Assembly: GCA_024516155.1 (NCBI GenBank)
Contig: JAJJXM010000013.1
Coordinates: forward strand, 186,001 to 250,000
Length of the DNA: 64,000 bases
Origin: Pyronema omphalodes
Taxonomy: Eukaryota; Ascomycota; Pezizomycetes; Pezizales; Pyronemataceae
Direction of reading: 5' to 3'
Shown: positions 21,955 through 32,899 of the stretch, in pieces
Numbering within the stretch: position 1 is the stretch's first letter
How the letters are laid out: the number at the start of each line of letters is the position of its first letter
Translations under genes and position numbers: made by a program
The notes under the pieces: generated by a model
Told to the model about the DNA's origin: nothing
The model's input: the letters and a program-made list of their open reading frames with translations, nothing else
The model's database searches: none

Positions 21955-24019
21955 CTTGCAAAAAAAGGGGGGTTTTGAAAACGCATCCACAGACGTAACC
22001 TGACGGGTCTAACGCGTTATCGTTGAGGGTAAGGCGTCTTCGGGCGGTAGCATCAAAAAAGAGTTAGAAGGCGGGTGCAATGCGTATTCATAAGATAAAT
22101 GTTTAGTCATTTCTATCCGGTATTGCAATTGAAAATGTCTAAGCATTTGTAATGTCTAGTTTTTCCAAAACATTATGCACTGAAAAATTCTTTATTTTTG
22201 CAAAACATGTAACATTTTTGAATGGTTACCGTCACAAACATTTTGCAATCGGAAGAGTTTTCAGATGCGTTTTCGAAAGCGTTTTCAAAAGCGATTTTGA
22301 ACAATATGCAAACCTTTTTGAAAAATAACGGTTGAAGAACAACTCCTGAATGAGGACTAGCCGCATCACATTAGCTCTGCACTAAATTCACTTGAAAGAC
22401 CGATTCATTTAAATTGACGTGATTATCCACATTACTAGCACCACAATTAAAACAAGTCACACGGATGATGAACATTCCTTGAGATACAGACATGATTTCC
22501 TTGGTATTAAGGTGACATCCAGTCCGATCATTTTATCTTCATCTATTTCAAATGGCCTATCACCAGGGCATCGTGTCGGAAGATTCTTGAAACCTATTGT
22601 ATACATCAAATGTGATTTTTTGAGTTAAATTTCCTGAAGGTGGTTTTGTAGAATGGTTGCTTACTGAATATGGCTGATCCCAGAGGGAATCAGGTATCGG
22701 GGGTGGCTCCACGAAGTTGCTACAATAAAGTCAACACGTATTCCCACACGCAGTGTCTATTAGTGAAATTCTTACACAGTGTTGGTTCTTTAGAATCCTA
22801 TGAAAATGCATCGGCCTGGATAGGTGTCAGCCCTCTGATGCTTGCAGGAATGATTCGCGCGTTGTGGTAGAATCCGCAATTTGTCCTAGCTAACCTGAAC
22901 TGCGTATGCATATATGGAATTCTTTTCGGAAAAGACTGTACCTGTTACTCGATTAGCACTTTGTACACGGTGCGCTGGGAAGAGGTGGAGGTGGCGATTG
23001 GGGGTTGGATGTTGGAGTGAGAGAAATGTGATAGACCGGGACAAGAAAGCGAAGGAAGTCTCATGGCAGACAAAGTGGAAGAGTGTGGAGGAAGAGAAGT
23101 GTTGGAATATCGCTGGACAAGTACTTGTCATCAAAATGAAAGGTTCACAAATGCATAAAGGGTCAAAACGAAGAGACAACTCAATCAACTTGCCTCAGTA
23201 TCTATATTGTTTTCACAAGAAGATCGGGGGCTGAGTTAATGCGGCATTACTTGATTCTGCATCCCCCGGTATGCAATGCCGGGGAAACCATCACGAAGTG
23301 TAGACTTGTAACTTCTCAACTTTGTTCACAAAGGTTTTCAACAGCATCAATTGCCAAATTAATAATTCAATTTGAGTGGGAAATGAGTGATAAAAATTTA
23401 TTTTCTCATACATCTCACACAACTGTCACACTGTAGCATCATGGCGAGGTATACCTTCTGCCAGTACTCAGCGGCGGTGAACCACTGCTGGAGTTGGGCC
23501 TCACAGAAGCTAGAGTGATAGGCAGTTTCTTCATATCACTTCCGACGTTGCAGAAAAAAATTGAAAGGAGAAAAATGCTTCCACATAGCGCAAAGCGGTA
23601 GTAGTACTCCAGGAGTGATGATGCAAATGCTGTCGTGAGAACTACACGTCTAGACTCTAGACCAGAGCCAATCTGTTTTCTTCTACGTTTATCTTCGCCT
23701 GGTAAACATTAAAGATGTCATTGTATATTTTGCAGCAGTTGAAAAACCATTTCGACAGTATATACAGTATTGAATTCAAAAATGGATTATTGGACAAAGC
23801 GCTACAGACCACCTAAAACATACGAAGTGTTATGGCGTTCTCTAAGTATGCCTATGTTTAGATGCTGCAATGTGTTTTCAGCGCTCAAAGAGTCTGCACG
23901 AAAGAACGCTTTCGATATTCACGCTTCCAGCGTGAAAAAATGTCTACATGGCGCTGAAAACCTTTCTCGCATGAAAAAACATTTCAAAAACATTTCCAAA
24001 ACCCCCCTTTTTTTGCAAG
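21955..24019. mobile_element. TIR element without transposase (2065 bp)
   Basis: The ends are perfect inverted repeats of 23 bases: CTTGCAAAAAAAGGGGGG at 21955, continuing TTTTG, with its complement ending at 24019. The next bases are similar but mismatched. Flanks TACC (21951-21954) and TGTACC (24020-24025) hint at a short or degraded duplication that I cannot settle. The interior is AT-rich with repeated GCGTTTTC-type motifs near the left end and no transposase frame. Superfamily unknown. Confidence 0.7.
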
Positions 24020-24145
24020 TGTACCTAAGTGAGTTTGAGTTCAACGGTTACATCGGAGGAAGATACGCCTATCTTCTTACACCATTTCCACTGATATCTG
24101 GGAGCGATCACCACTGAGATCGCTGGAGGTTGTTATGGCAGTCCA
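24020..24145 (+). pseudogene. F-box/LRR-like fragment J (middle of the protein)
   Basis: LSEFEFNGYIGGRYAYLLTP matches the family block around GYVGGGYAWLLTPWA. One frameshift later, DIWERSPLRSLEVV matches EIWEHMPLKALQVL. It is cut at the left by the TIR element and at the right by the AAAT microsatellite. With the leader at 21655 it is probably what remains of one gene. Confidence 0.75.
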
Positions 24146-24156
24146 TTGAACTAGTT

Positions 24157-24230
24157 GTAAATAAATAAATAAAAAAAAAATAAATAAATAAAAAATAAAT
24201 AATAAATAAATAAATAAATAAAGAAAGAAA

Positions 24231-24265
<35 letters not shown>

Positions 24266-24650
24266 AAAAATGAAAAGAAAAAAAATAAATAAATAAATAA
24301 ATAAATAAATAAAGAAAAAAATAATAAATAAATAAATAAGAAAGAAATAATAAATAAAGAAAATAAAAAGAAATAAATAAATAAATAAATAAAGAAAAAA
24401 ATAAAGAAATAAATAAATAAATAAAGAAATAAATAAATAAAAAATAAATAAAATAAATAAAGAAATAAAGAAATAAATAAATAAATAAATAAAATAAATA
24501 ATAAATAAATAATAAATAAATAAATAAATAAATAAATAATAAATAAATAAAAAATAAATAAATAAATAAATAAATAATAAAAAATAAATAAATAAATAAT
24601 AAATAAATAAATAAATAAATAAAAAATAAATAAATAAATAAATAAATAAA

Positions 24651-24691
<41 letters not shown>

Positions 24692-24695
24692 AATA
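24157..24695. repeat. AAAT/AAATA microsatellite, about 540 bp
   Basis: Almost pure AAAT repeats with occasional G or extra A. Long open frames on the minus strand here (rich in Tyr, Leu, Phe and Ile) are artefacts of the repeat. It may have grown from a LINE or SINE tail, but no hairpin 3' end precedes it. Confidence 0.95.
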
Positions 24696-24829
24696 AAAAA
24701 CAACAACAAGTACGGCAACGCATCTGTACATGGAGGGACAAAAACACTTTTGCATTTTTAATTTGCATTTGCAATTTTCATTTTTCAGGTTTCATCTGTT
24801 TCAACGCAACGACACAGCCACACTCCTGA

Positions 24830-24849
24830 TTAGGGTTACCCTAACCCTA
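24830..24849. repeat. Short interstitial telomere-like motif
   Basis: TTAGGGTTACCCTAACCCTA: one TTAGGG followed directly by CCCTAA-type repeats in opposite orientation. It is too short to claim a telomere fusion. Confidence 0.4.
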
Positions 24850-25181
24850 CTCTCCCCAGCTCTCCTCTGCTCTCCCAAGCTCTCCTCTGCTTCCCCAGCT
24901 CTCCTCTGCTCTTCTTTCTCTCCCCTTTTTCCTCGCCGCTCCTCTTCTCGCCGCTCCTCTTCTCACCGCTCCTCTTCTCTCGCTCCTCTCTTCTCTGCTC
25001 CGTTTCACTCATCTCCGCTCCCCTTCTCCCCGCCTCTCTCACTTCGCCCTAGCCTTTTTCCTCTTCTTTTCAGACTTCCCCACTCGCCTCTCTTCAGTTT
25101 TCGTCTCATCCTTTTCTCTTCTTCCTCTCACTTCTTCGGCTTGTCTATGTATCTGTCTTTGGTGTTTGTTTTTTTACAGCA

Positions 25182-25390
25182 TTATACGTCTTGTTCGATC
25201 AGAACTGCTTCATGCTCGTTCTCAGATTTGATCAGTGTTTCCCAGCCTATTCTTCTTCCTTCCGGGTCATCCTCCATAGCGGGAGCATTGCTTACCTGTA
25301 TCCACTCTGCGGTGGCAATCTTGGTAGTAGAGATCATGGTGGAGAAAACTCTGGTGCATGACGCGGAGAAAGGACAAATCTGAGATATAG
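25182..25390 (-). mobile_element. Fragment of a Tad1-type ORF2, extreme C-terminus
   Basis: FSTMISTTKIATAEWIQVSN aligns with LTTIISDTKLATAEWAHTVS of the LINE at 40862-47432, followed by a stop, a short A-run and a purine-rich 3' UTR, as in that LINE. It comes from a different LINE subfamily and lies inside the TIR element at 24711-25733. Confidence 0.65.
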
Positions 25391-25739
25391 AGATACAGGA
25401 TAACATTGTAAAATAACACATAACACGTAAATTCAACATTTCATCCATCCTTCAATGCCCAAGTGAATTATCACGCTGTGTTTTCGAGTCTTGAAGCAAA
25501 ACCACATCTCTACACAGTGCAGCAGCGGTACGCGCTTGCAATTTTGTGATGCGCATCTGTCTGTGTTTTAGTCAGCGGTGTGGCTGCGTCGTTGTGGCGA
25601 CCATTTATTTTGGTAGGTGGGCACTCTTCCTCTGTTGCACTGCTGCGTGGCGACAGATGAAAAGTGAAAAGTGTGAATGCAAATTAAAAATGCAAAGTTT
25701 TTTTATCCCTCCATGTACAGATGCGTTGCCGTAAACAAG

Positions 25740-26224
25740 GGTTCTGGAGATTTCCGAAGGAATGTGGATTATCCTTTTCTGTTGGAAGCCGTAGATGTAA
25801 GGGGATGTGGGAGTACGGCAATGGGTTTTTCTTCGGCACGGAACATATTGTCAAGCAATCTGCACGTAACGTGCACATGCGACTTTCGGAAGGAGAAACC
25901 GAATCCAGCTATAACAACCGATGAGGGGGCCTGCCTTAACACGAAGCCGTTTCCCTATAATACCTTGAAGCCTGTAAGGGATCCTCAGAACCGAGCTAAT
26001 ACCAAAATCGTCATGGAGCTAGCGCGGTAGATATTGTCATAAGTAGGAATTCGGAATAGTAATCACAGCAGCCGTACACGTGGGAGCCGTAGAATGTTGG
26101 AAAGGGCATATTCCTTAAGTAAAATACATTTTCTTCCCTTCAAGCTATAAGGTGATGATGTTAATGAAGGGAAGTGCGAATGCTTCTGAATGAGTTTGCC
26201 GCCGTTATGGTATCTATGATCAGC
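25740..26224. other. Intergenic; no gene recognised
   Basis: Open frames of up to about 115 codons occur but none resembles a known protein or a neighbouring gene. Confidence 0.4.
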
Positions 26225-26440
26225 ATATGTAAGGGTCGATTTCAATAACAAATCGCATTTCGTAGTCGGATGAACACAGGATGAGAAACTCGGGTGGCTG
26301 AGCTTGTCCGGACGCCAGGACATACTCTTGTATAACGTATTCAAGAAGCCTTGAACCTCCACTCCTTCATGCTCCACAACACGTTGAAGCACTGCAAACC
26401 GTGAACATCAGACGACAGAAGAAACATCCCACGGCAGAAA
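26225..26440 (+). promoter_or_regulatory. Cassette promoter and leader exon of copy E (best preserved)
   Basis: The 12-mer TGTAAGGGTCGA (about 26228), then GGCTGAGCTTGTCCGGACGC with CAGGACATACTC, then TTGTATAACG (TATA at 26331) about 100 bases after the 12-mer. The leader ends GGCAGAAA at 26440 before GTGAGT, about 110 bases past TATA. Confidence 0.7.
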
Positions 26441-26579
26441 GTGAGTGCGCTGTCCCTCTCAAACCTTTCATCAGGAACCCATGAGCAAATGTGCCGATCT
26501 ATAACGGAGAAAACACTTCCCCAATCACGCATAGACCAGTGCAGATAACATTCATCTAACACAACGAGTTTCATTATAG
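26441..26579 (+). other. Intron splitting the start codon (A|TG) of copy E
   Basis: Donor GTGAGT, branch-type CATCTAACAC near 26552, acceptor TTATAG ending at 26579. A at 26440 joins TG at 26580. Length 139 nt. Confidence 0.72.
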
Positions 26580-28334
26580 TGGAAAAGAAAGGCAAAAACC
26601 GAGCTGGATCTACAGCCACGCAACACAATCCAAATGCGAAACAAATAGATTACCAGAAAAAAACTACACATCTCGAAACTGTTCAACCGGAGGACGCGAT
26701 TGCCACATGCAGCACAAATCAGGATTCAGACCTTCCTGAGCAATCCACTTCGGAGGAAGACAGAACAAACCCGTCTACGTCCCAGGTGCAACGTAAAAAG
26801 CAGAAGTCTAAGAAAAAGAAGAACAAGCAAATTCTAAACTCTGCCTCCGCAAAGTCATTGTCAACATTCCCAACCGAGGTCCTTCAGGCGATCATCGGGT
26901 TCCTGAAAGGATCCGAACGAGCAACCTGTAACCGTCACTTGTTCAACCTTCGACTAGTCAACCGCAGATTAAGTGCCCTTGTTCAACCGGTCATCTACGA
27001 GTCTGTATGGATACCACGCCAGAAGACCAGTAATCCTTTAGTCACGAAGGATATACGCCAGCTCCTACGTCTGATTGATGAGAATAGGAGCCTGGCGACG
27101 TCCATCAAGGACGTGAGCTACTATGAGACCCACCCGACAATGACTCGACGTGCCGATCCACTTGCCGAGTACAGCTTGAACGAACTGAAACATGATCAAA
27201 ATCTACTCGGAGTTTGCGCAAGAAATGGACCGGAAACGATCGGCAGGCAAGACCTTCGACTATTCTGTGAGAGAATCAAGTCTACCAGAAATTTCGGCGT
27301 TATACGAGCACACGTGCACCCCACTTCTTTTCTCACGTTTGACCAAGCTACGTTACCTTACCTTTCATGGTTACGTTGGAGGAGGATACGCCGATCTTCT
27401 AACACCCTGGGCAAAACAAATATGGGAGCATATGCCTTTAAAATCTCTGGATGTGTTGCGCTGGCAACCACTGGAGGACGATTACTCCTACCAGCAACGG
27501 CGGTGGCCTACGGGCGTCACATCGAACACTCGTGAGGGAAAGCCACCGAATAATGACTGGAATGTCGTTTCATTTCTCCGTTTCACGCCAGGCTTGAAAG
27601 AATTCCACTTCCAGGACGATATTTTCCTTGCTAGAGCAACCCCACAGAACATCCCGGTCTTGCCTCTTCTAACGGCTATCTACATTCAATGCGAGGAACC
27701 GGAAGAAACATCGCAATTCATCTTCGAGCTTCTCAAGTGTACTCCAAAGCTGAAGAGTCTGAAGAAATTGCATTTCCGAGCTTTCAAGGCACTCCAACTC
27801 AAAAAGGCGCTTCCCCTGGTACGCAACTCCCTTGAAGAGATCGATATTTATGGTGAGTTTGAAAGTAGTTCAGACATTAGTGGATGCCTTGGATCGTTCA
27901 AGGAATTCCCTCATCTTAGAACACTAGCAATTGATGTGGCTGCGCTGCTTCCGTTATCACCCCAGCCGTGGCCGAATGATTTCAGTCTTCTCGAACTGTT
28001 ACCCCCGAACCTGGAATTGTTACACCTTAATCTTTCCGATACAGTTATCTTCTTGTCCTCAACGAAACCGGTAGATGTGAGAAATCCATTTGGATCCGGC
28101 TGGTATCCTGTGCTATTCCCGAGGTTCTTCAAGTTGCTCGAGGATGTAGCGCTTGCTAAGGAGAGAGGTCCTCTGAAGAAGCTCAAGAGCATTAGTATTC
28201 ATTACGGTGGTTGGAGATTCTCGTCAATTAGGATATCGGAGAAAGGTACTGAGAGACTATCTGCAATTTGCAAGAGATTGGGAATTGAATGGAAATGGAG
28301 CGGTGGCAATGCGAAGAACAACCAGAAAACCTAG
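26580..28334 (+). pseudogene. F-box/LRR-like protein, copy E, with one frameshift
   Basis: The spliced start gives M-E-K-K-G-K-N-R-A-G-S-T. A Lys-rich stretch (about residues 80-92) precedes the F-box (FPTEVLQAIIGFLKG). One base is missing near 27200: the first frame reads HDQNLLG where the family reads HDxxIYSEFA, and the second frame (from 27192) carries on with IYSEFAQEM to a normal C-terminus at 28334 (CKRLGIEWKW). Both halves are otherwise clean. The lesion may be real or an assembly error; if real, only the F-box and first part would be made. Confidence 0.85.
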
Positions 28335-29679
28335 TTTTCCGCGCATGAAACTGTACGCAACCCCATTTGAGTAATTCGGAGAAGGCTGAGGAAGTTACGC
28401 ATCTTGTTGTTTGTCCTCCACAAAATACGGAATGGTTTCCGATTGTCAGTTATTCCTTTGGTTTTTTAATTTTCATGTCATGTGATTTAGTTCATATCAA
28501 AGGTTTTTCCCTGTTTGGTGAAGAATCTTGTTTTACTTATCAATCGCGTTGCTCTTCACTGTTCTATTCATTAGAGTTATGTGACATAGAATGCATTGGG
28601 TCGTCATTCAAAAATACCGCTTTTTAAAGGAACGATCAATTTACTCACGAGGAATATCGTATGGCACTCACAGTTTAATCATGCATCGCCTTAGTATTTC
28701 TTGGACAATTCGAATGAATCTATGCCGCACAGCATACGTCGAGTGATTTGTCATGCACCGGTCTTCGTTGTGTCCCCGTGCAACCAATCAAGTGTGCATT
28801 ACCCATGGGAACTGTCAACATAACATAGTCAACAAAAAATCTCCCGTCCATAATGGAACTATTGGGATGAGTAATCGGTGGTTATGGGCGTAGATGGGAC
28901 TCGGTCTTCAAATGTCACTCGCCTTAATGCTGGCAACCTTTCAACTTGAGTACGGCTTTAACGGCAGTGGGCCAACGAATTCGCTTGAATGTGTCGCAAA
29001 GAATGACTATAATAACTTTTCACACGGTCTAGGGCCCCACGACAATACCCTGATATAGGGACGCTTTACCGTGTGATAATTCATGACACACGAGCCTGAA
29101 ACCAGGTTGATGTAAGACTCCCATAAACGACATACTTCGACAAGTGTTTGAGAGTCATATTGTTTAACATCAGCGTTGCTGGAGTATGGAATGTTATAAG
29201 GCCCTTTTTCCACAGGTTACTCACATGTTGGTATAGGTTTCAGTGAGAATAACTGACTTGTGTGCTGAAGTTGAACCTTGTTTGTCTCATGAATTTTTCC
29301 GGATAGATTGCTGTGTTCAACAGTCACTTATTGGCTTCGTCATGTTCGACTTAATAGCCGTTTTTTCCCCTTTCATTCCACCGCGTAATGGCACAAGAAT
29401 TACTGTCGCTCAGTTATCGTCACAAGAGTGTGCAGGAAATGTATCACGTCCAGCTATTACCCGTTTGTGTTTCGTAGTGTGTGTTGTCTTGTTATATTAT
29501 TTAGCGGAATACATTGACGTCCAAGCCTGCTGACTGCAGGCTCATCCGAGGACCGTATCAGACACTGCAATTGTTGTGAGATCTATAACGGCGGCAATTG
29601 TCAGCATCGATGACGCGAATAGCAAATAGATGCCTCCGTGCGGTACTGGCGATGCGTTACAGAACCCCATTGTTTTGAT
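28335..29679. other. Intergenic; no gene recognised
   Basis: A weak match to the family 3' motif lies at about 28486-28500 (TTTAGTTCATATCAAAGG). Nothing else identified. Confidence 0.45.
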
Positions 29680-29687
29680 ATTTCGAC

Positions 29688-30455
29688 TAGGGTTCGGCAT
29701 GGTCCGTGAAGGATCGCTCTGGCCGTCCGGTTCCACCCGCAACTTTGGACGGACGCTATGTGGTTCGGTCCCGTCCACAGAACCAAGAAGGCCCGACGGG
29801 ACAGCATGTGGAGGCAGGATTGTGGGTTTCCGAGTTATCTAAGTTACCGGCGGCGGTTTGGTTCAAGTTTGCCTGACATTATGGGCCAGGAAAGCGACGT
29901 TTTCTGCCCTGTAGTGGGTGAACCCTTCATTCTGCACTTTAGTGAAACCTTCCGCCCACTGCAGGTGCACGCTCCGCCCAGATATAGTTGACTGCCTATG
30001 AGTTTGATATTATTCATGTCCTTAGTACAGCTTGGTTCTGCTATAAATATTGCTTCTATCCCTCATGTTTCATTTTCCACCTGCAACAATTTCCAACTTC
30101 TTTCATTGCCGCTGTAAGTCGAAGATCGATAGCCATCGCGCGAATTCTACCAGAGAAAAAGCATCATGATATCTTGATCGTCGTCCTCAACACCTGTTCC
30201 AATAAATAGCAGAACCCGTTGACTGTCCTTTTAAGATTTGTTTTTATTCGAGAAGGCTATATTGGATATTGGATAGTCAAAGCACAATGTCTTCCGGTTT
30301 GTCAACATTTGACAGTGATGCCTTCACACTAGCTTTGGTTAGCAACCATGCTAATTCCGGTAGCTTACAGGACAGAAGCATCCAGGCATGTTCGTGGTAA
30401 GCACACAGGAATGTCCACAGCGAGGACCGGACCGGACAGACCGTGCCGAACTGAG
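29688..30455. mobile_element. Probable hAT-like element (768 bp), older copy
   Basis: Inverted ends share GTTCGGCAYGGTCYGT (left from TAGGGTTCGGCATGGTCCGT; right imperfect). Flanks ATTTCGAC (29680-29687) and ATTTCAAC (30456-30463) form an 8-bp duplication with one difference. GGACCGGACCGGAC near the right end is shared with the 5221 element, suggesting one family. No transposase. Confidence 0.65.
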
Positions 30456-30639
30456 ATTTCAACAGTGGTCTTGACTTTTCGAACACAATTACATCTGCTC
30501 GTGGTGTATTTCACTCGCGGCGGGGGACAGAAATAGTATGGGCATTCCATAAACTCTACAATGGAAGGTATGATGATAGCATTCAAGGGTCACGTTTTCA
30601 GACACAATCTATCTTTTGTTTCCTAATGAACACAAGAAT

Positions 30640-30876
30640 ATAAGCTCCAGGTGGTTGGTTTGGACCTGAAGTCAAAAGGGGATGCTATATAAGTAACTTG
30701 GAAGACTTTTTTCTACTGCTTCGTCATAGTTCACCATCTGGCACATTCTCAAGCACCACTAGCTGTGATCACGGTTTCGGTATAATAACTTAAAGACACT
30801 TCTCGTCCACCACCTTCACAGCTCACGCTCCATCACATTCGAAAGCTTTGCTACTTCTTCTCACAAACGTCATAAC
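30640..30876 (+). promoter_or_regulatory. Diverged cassette promoter and leader upstream of copy F
   Basis: ATGAACACAAGAATATAAGC, GGTGGTTGG and CTATATAAG (about 30684) parallel the promoter of copy E. The leader ends CATAAC before GTAAGT at 30877. Here the last leader base is C and the matching acceptor region reads TAG|CG, so the A|TG start is gone. Confidence 0.5.
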
Positions 30877-31179
30877 GTAAGTGGTCAGATCCAGATAAAT
30901 GTCCAGAAGGACACATATAAACAATCCAGCCAGTTCAAAGTAGCGTATTCTAACACGACAAGTTCCGTATAGCAGAAGGGCGCAACCCAGCGAATTAAAA
31001 GCACCAAGACCACCGACTGATAACAAGCTTCTAAGGTTCAGAAGCCTAGCGTAACACAAGCCAGTCCCTAACGTCAGGACGAACATTCGTCTTCGTCTTA
31101 AGCAAAAGGCAGAACGTGCAAGACAACGCGGAAGCAGCAACAATCAGAAGCAAAACTTCCGCCTATCCCCACCTCTGCC

Positions 31180-32628
31180 ATGTCATTTTCAAAATGCCCA
31201 ACTGAGGTGCTTGACACCATCATCAGTTTCATCAGAGGGACGGAAAAAGCAACCCGTCAACCAGATATAATGAATCTCAGACTGGTGAATCGCGGATTCC
31301 GCTACCTTCTTCAACCAATCATTTACAAGTCCGTTCGCATACCTCGGAGATATTCTTTCAACCCTTCCGTTGCTCATGATGTTCGCCAACTATTGCGTCT
31401 GATAGATAGGAACCCTAGCCTCGCCACAAGTATTAAGCACATTAAGTACCATGAGACCCACCCGCTGGAGATGATATCGGTTGAGTACGGCTTGGAAGAT
31501 TTAGATCACGATCACGCAATCTTCTCACGGTTTGCCAGAGAACTGACTCAGAACACATCCGCTAGCTGTGACTTTGACTGGTACTTACAGCCGTCGCAAC
31601 AGCACGACATGTCGTTACTCTATGGCAACATGTGCACCGCAATTCTGTTCGCACGACTGAACAACCTACGTAAACTGTCATTCCACGGATACGTCGGAGG
31701 GGGATATGCTTGGCTTCTGACACCATGGGCAAGGGAAATATGGGAACATATGCCTCTGAAAGCTCTGCAAGTCTTGCGCTGGAAACCCGTGGAGGGCGAT
31801 TACATATACCAACGCTTGCAATGGCCTTCAGACAATGACGACTATTACTACTCTGTTATGGACGAAGCACAGACACCAAATAACGACTGGAATATTATTT
31901 CCTTCCTCCACTTTACACCTGGCCTTCAGGAACTTAGCTTCACGGACGATGTGTTTCTTCTTAGAGCAACACCCAACTGCATGCCTGTCATGCAGTTTTT
32001 AACATCAATCTACATTCAGAGTGGGCCGCTAGAAGAGACTTCACAGTGTCTACTGGAACTTCTTCAGTGTAGTCCGGTTTTGAAGAAGCTGGAAGTATTT
32101 CGCTGGGATCCTTCTAGGGAACCCGGACTCCAACAGGCCTTACGACTTGTGCGTAATAGCGTCGAGGAGCTTACTATCCATGGCGAAGTCGAAGGTAACT
32201 CAAGGAGTAGCAGCGGAATTGGGCCGTTTCATGATTTTCCAAATTTGAGAAAAATATCAACTGATTTGATATCGCTAATACCATGGTCACCAGAGGGCTG
32301 GCCAGGGAACATCAGTGTGCTTCACTTATTGCCTCCACATATTGAAGCGTTACATATCTCCCTCTCAGATGCCATTGTTCGTTTGTCCGCTGCTCAGCCA
32401 ACCCACCAAGAGGGTCCATATGCCCCAGCCATAATGTCAGACCTCTTCAGCAGGCTTCATCAGTTACTCGAGGATTTAGCGTTAGCAAAGGAGGGTGGTC
32501 CGTTGAAGAAGCTTAGTAGGATAAGGATTGAAGACCAAGACTGGAGATTACTGTTAAACCGCATCCCGGAAGAAGATCGTGAAAGACTTTCTGCGATGTG
32601 CGAGAAATTAGGAATTGTATGGGACTGA
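31180..32628 (+). CDS. F-box/LRR-like protein, copy F (open frame)
   Basis: 482 residues from ATG at 31180, directly before the F-box (MSFSKCPTEVLDTIISFIRG, LRLVNRGFRYLLQP). At least seven LRR-like strands follow (LNNLRKLSFHGYVGGGY, MPLKALQVLRW, LQELSFTDD, CSPVLKKLEVF, NSVEELTIHGEVE, FPNLRKISTDL, IEALHISL), ending CEKLGIVWD. The open frame extends upstream to 31102 and still encodes the family Lys/Gln-rich stretch (RKQQQSEAKLPP) without a start, so this copy once had the longer N-terminus. With the spliced start lost, translation most likely begins at the internal ATG. Predicted role by family: SCF substrate receptor. Confidence 0.82.
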   Translation: MSFSKCPTEVLDTIISFIRGTEKATRQPDIMNLRLVNRGFRYLLQPIIYKSVRIPRRYSFNPSVAHDVRQLLRLIDRNPSLATSIKHIKYHETHPLEMISVEYGLEDLDHDHAIFSRFARELTQNTSASCDFDWYLQPSQQHDMSLLYGNMCTAILFARLNNLRKLSFHGYVGGGYAWLLTPWAREIWEHMPLKALQVLRWKPVEGDYIYQRLQWPSDNDDYYYSVMDEAQTPNNDWNIISFLHFTPGLQELSFTDDVFLLRATPNCMPVMQFLTSIYIQSGPLEETSQCLLELLQCSPVLKKLEVFRWDPSREPGLQQALRLVRNSVEELTIHGEVEGNSRSSSGIGPFHDFPNLRKISTDLISLIPWSPEGWPGNISVLHLLPPHIEALHISLSDAIVRLSAAQPTHQEGPYAPAIMSDLFSRLHQLLEDLALAKEGGPLKKLSRIRIEDQDWRLLLNRIPEEDRERLSAMCEKLGIVWD

Positions 32629-32831
32629 AGTGGCGGCATTGTGTAGCAGAGCTAGGATGCCTGAATGATATAGCCAGTTTGTTAAGATATTCTGTCATAA
32701 AGCAGTTGAAAACACCTGGATATGGCCATCTATACTCCCTGACATTCACAGAAGTGTATTTCCTTGTTGATCTCACGCAGTTTGCCTTTGTTCTGGTTAC
32801 GTCGTTTCTTTTTGTTTCTGATATGATGTCT

Positions 32832-32856
32832 GTTAGCTCATATCAAACCATCTACT
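32832..32856 (+). other. Conserved 3'-flank motif after copy F
   Basis: GTTAGCTCATATCAAACCAT, about 205 bases past the stop, as after copies A-C. Confidence 0.5.
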
Positions 32857-32899
32857 CCGCGTGGCCTAGACCTTCGTTCGTGCTACATGTACTACAAGT

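Larger units (their letters stand above)
24711..25733. mobile_element. TIR element (1023 bp) with inverted repeats of about 60-80 bp
   Basis: The left end TACGGCAACGCATCTGTACA and the complement at the right end match for roughly 28 bases without mismatch, and with a few differences for about 60-80. AACAAG flanks both sides (24705-24710 and 25734-25739), a candidate 6-bp duplication. The interior contains a CT-rich stretch and a piece of a Tad1 ORF2. No transposase. Superfamily unknown. Confidence 0.75.

Noticed and set aside
24077..24774. Three overlapping minus-strand open frames of about 210 codons rich in Tyr, Leu, Phe and Ile, resembling membrane proteins
   Set aside because: They are translations of the AAAT microsatellite.
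24830..24849. Telomere fusion scar
   Set aside because: Only three telomere-like units are present and they sit inside a TIR element; chance or element sequence is more likely.
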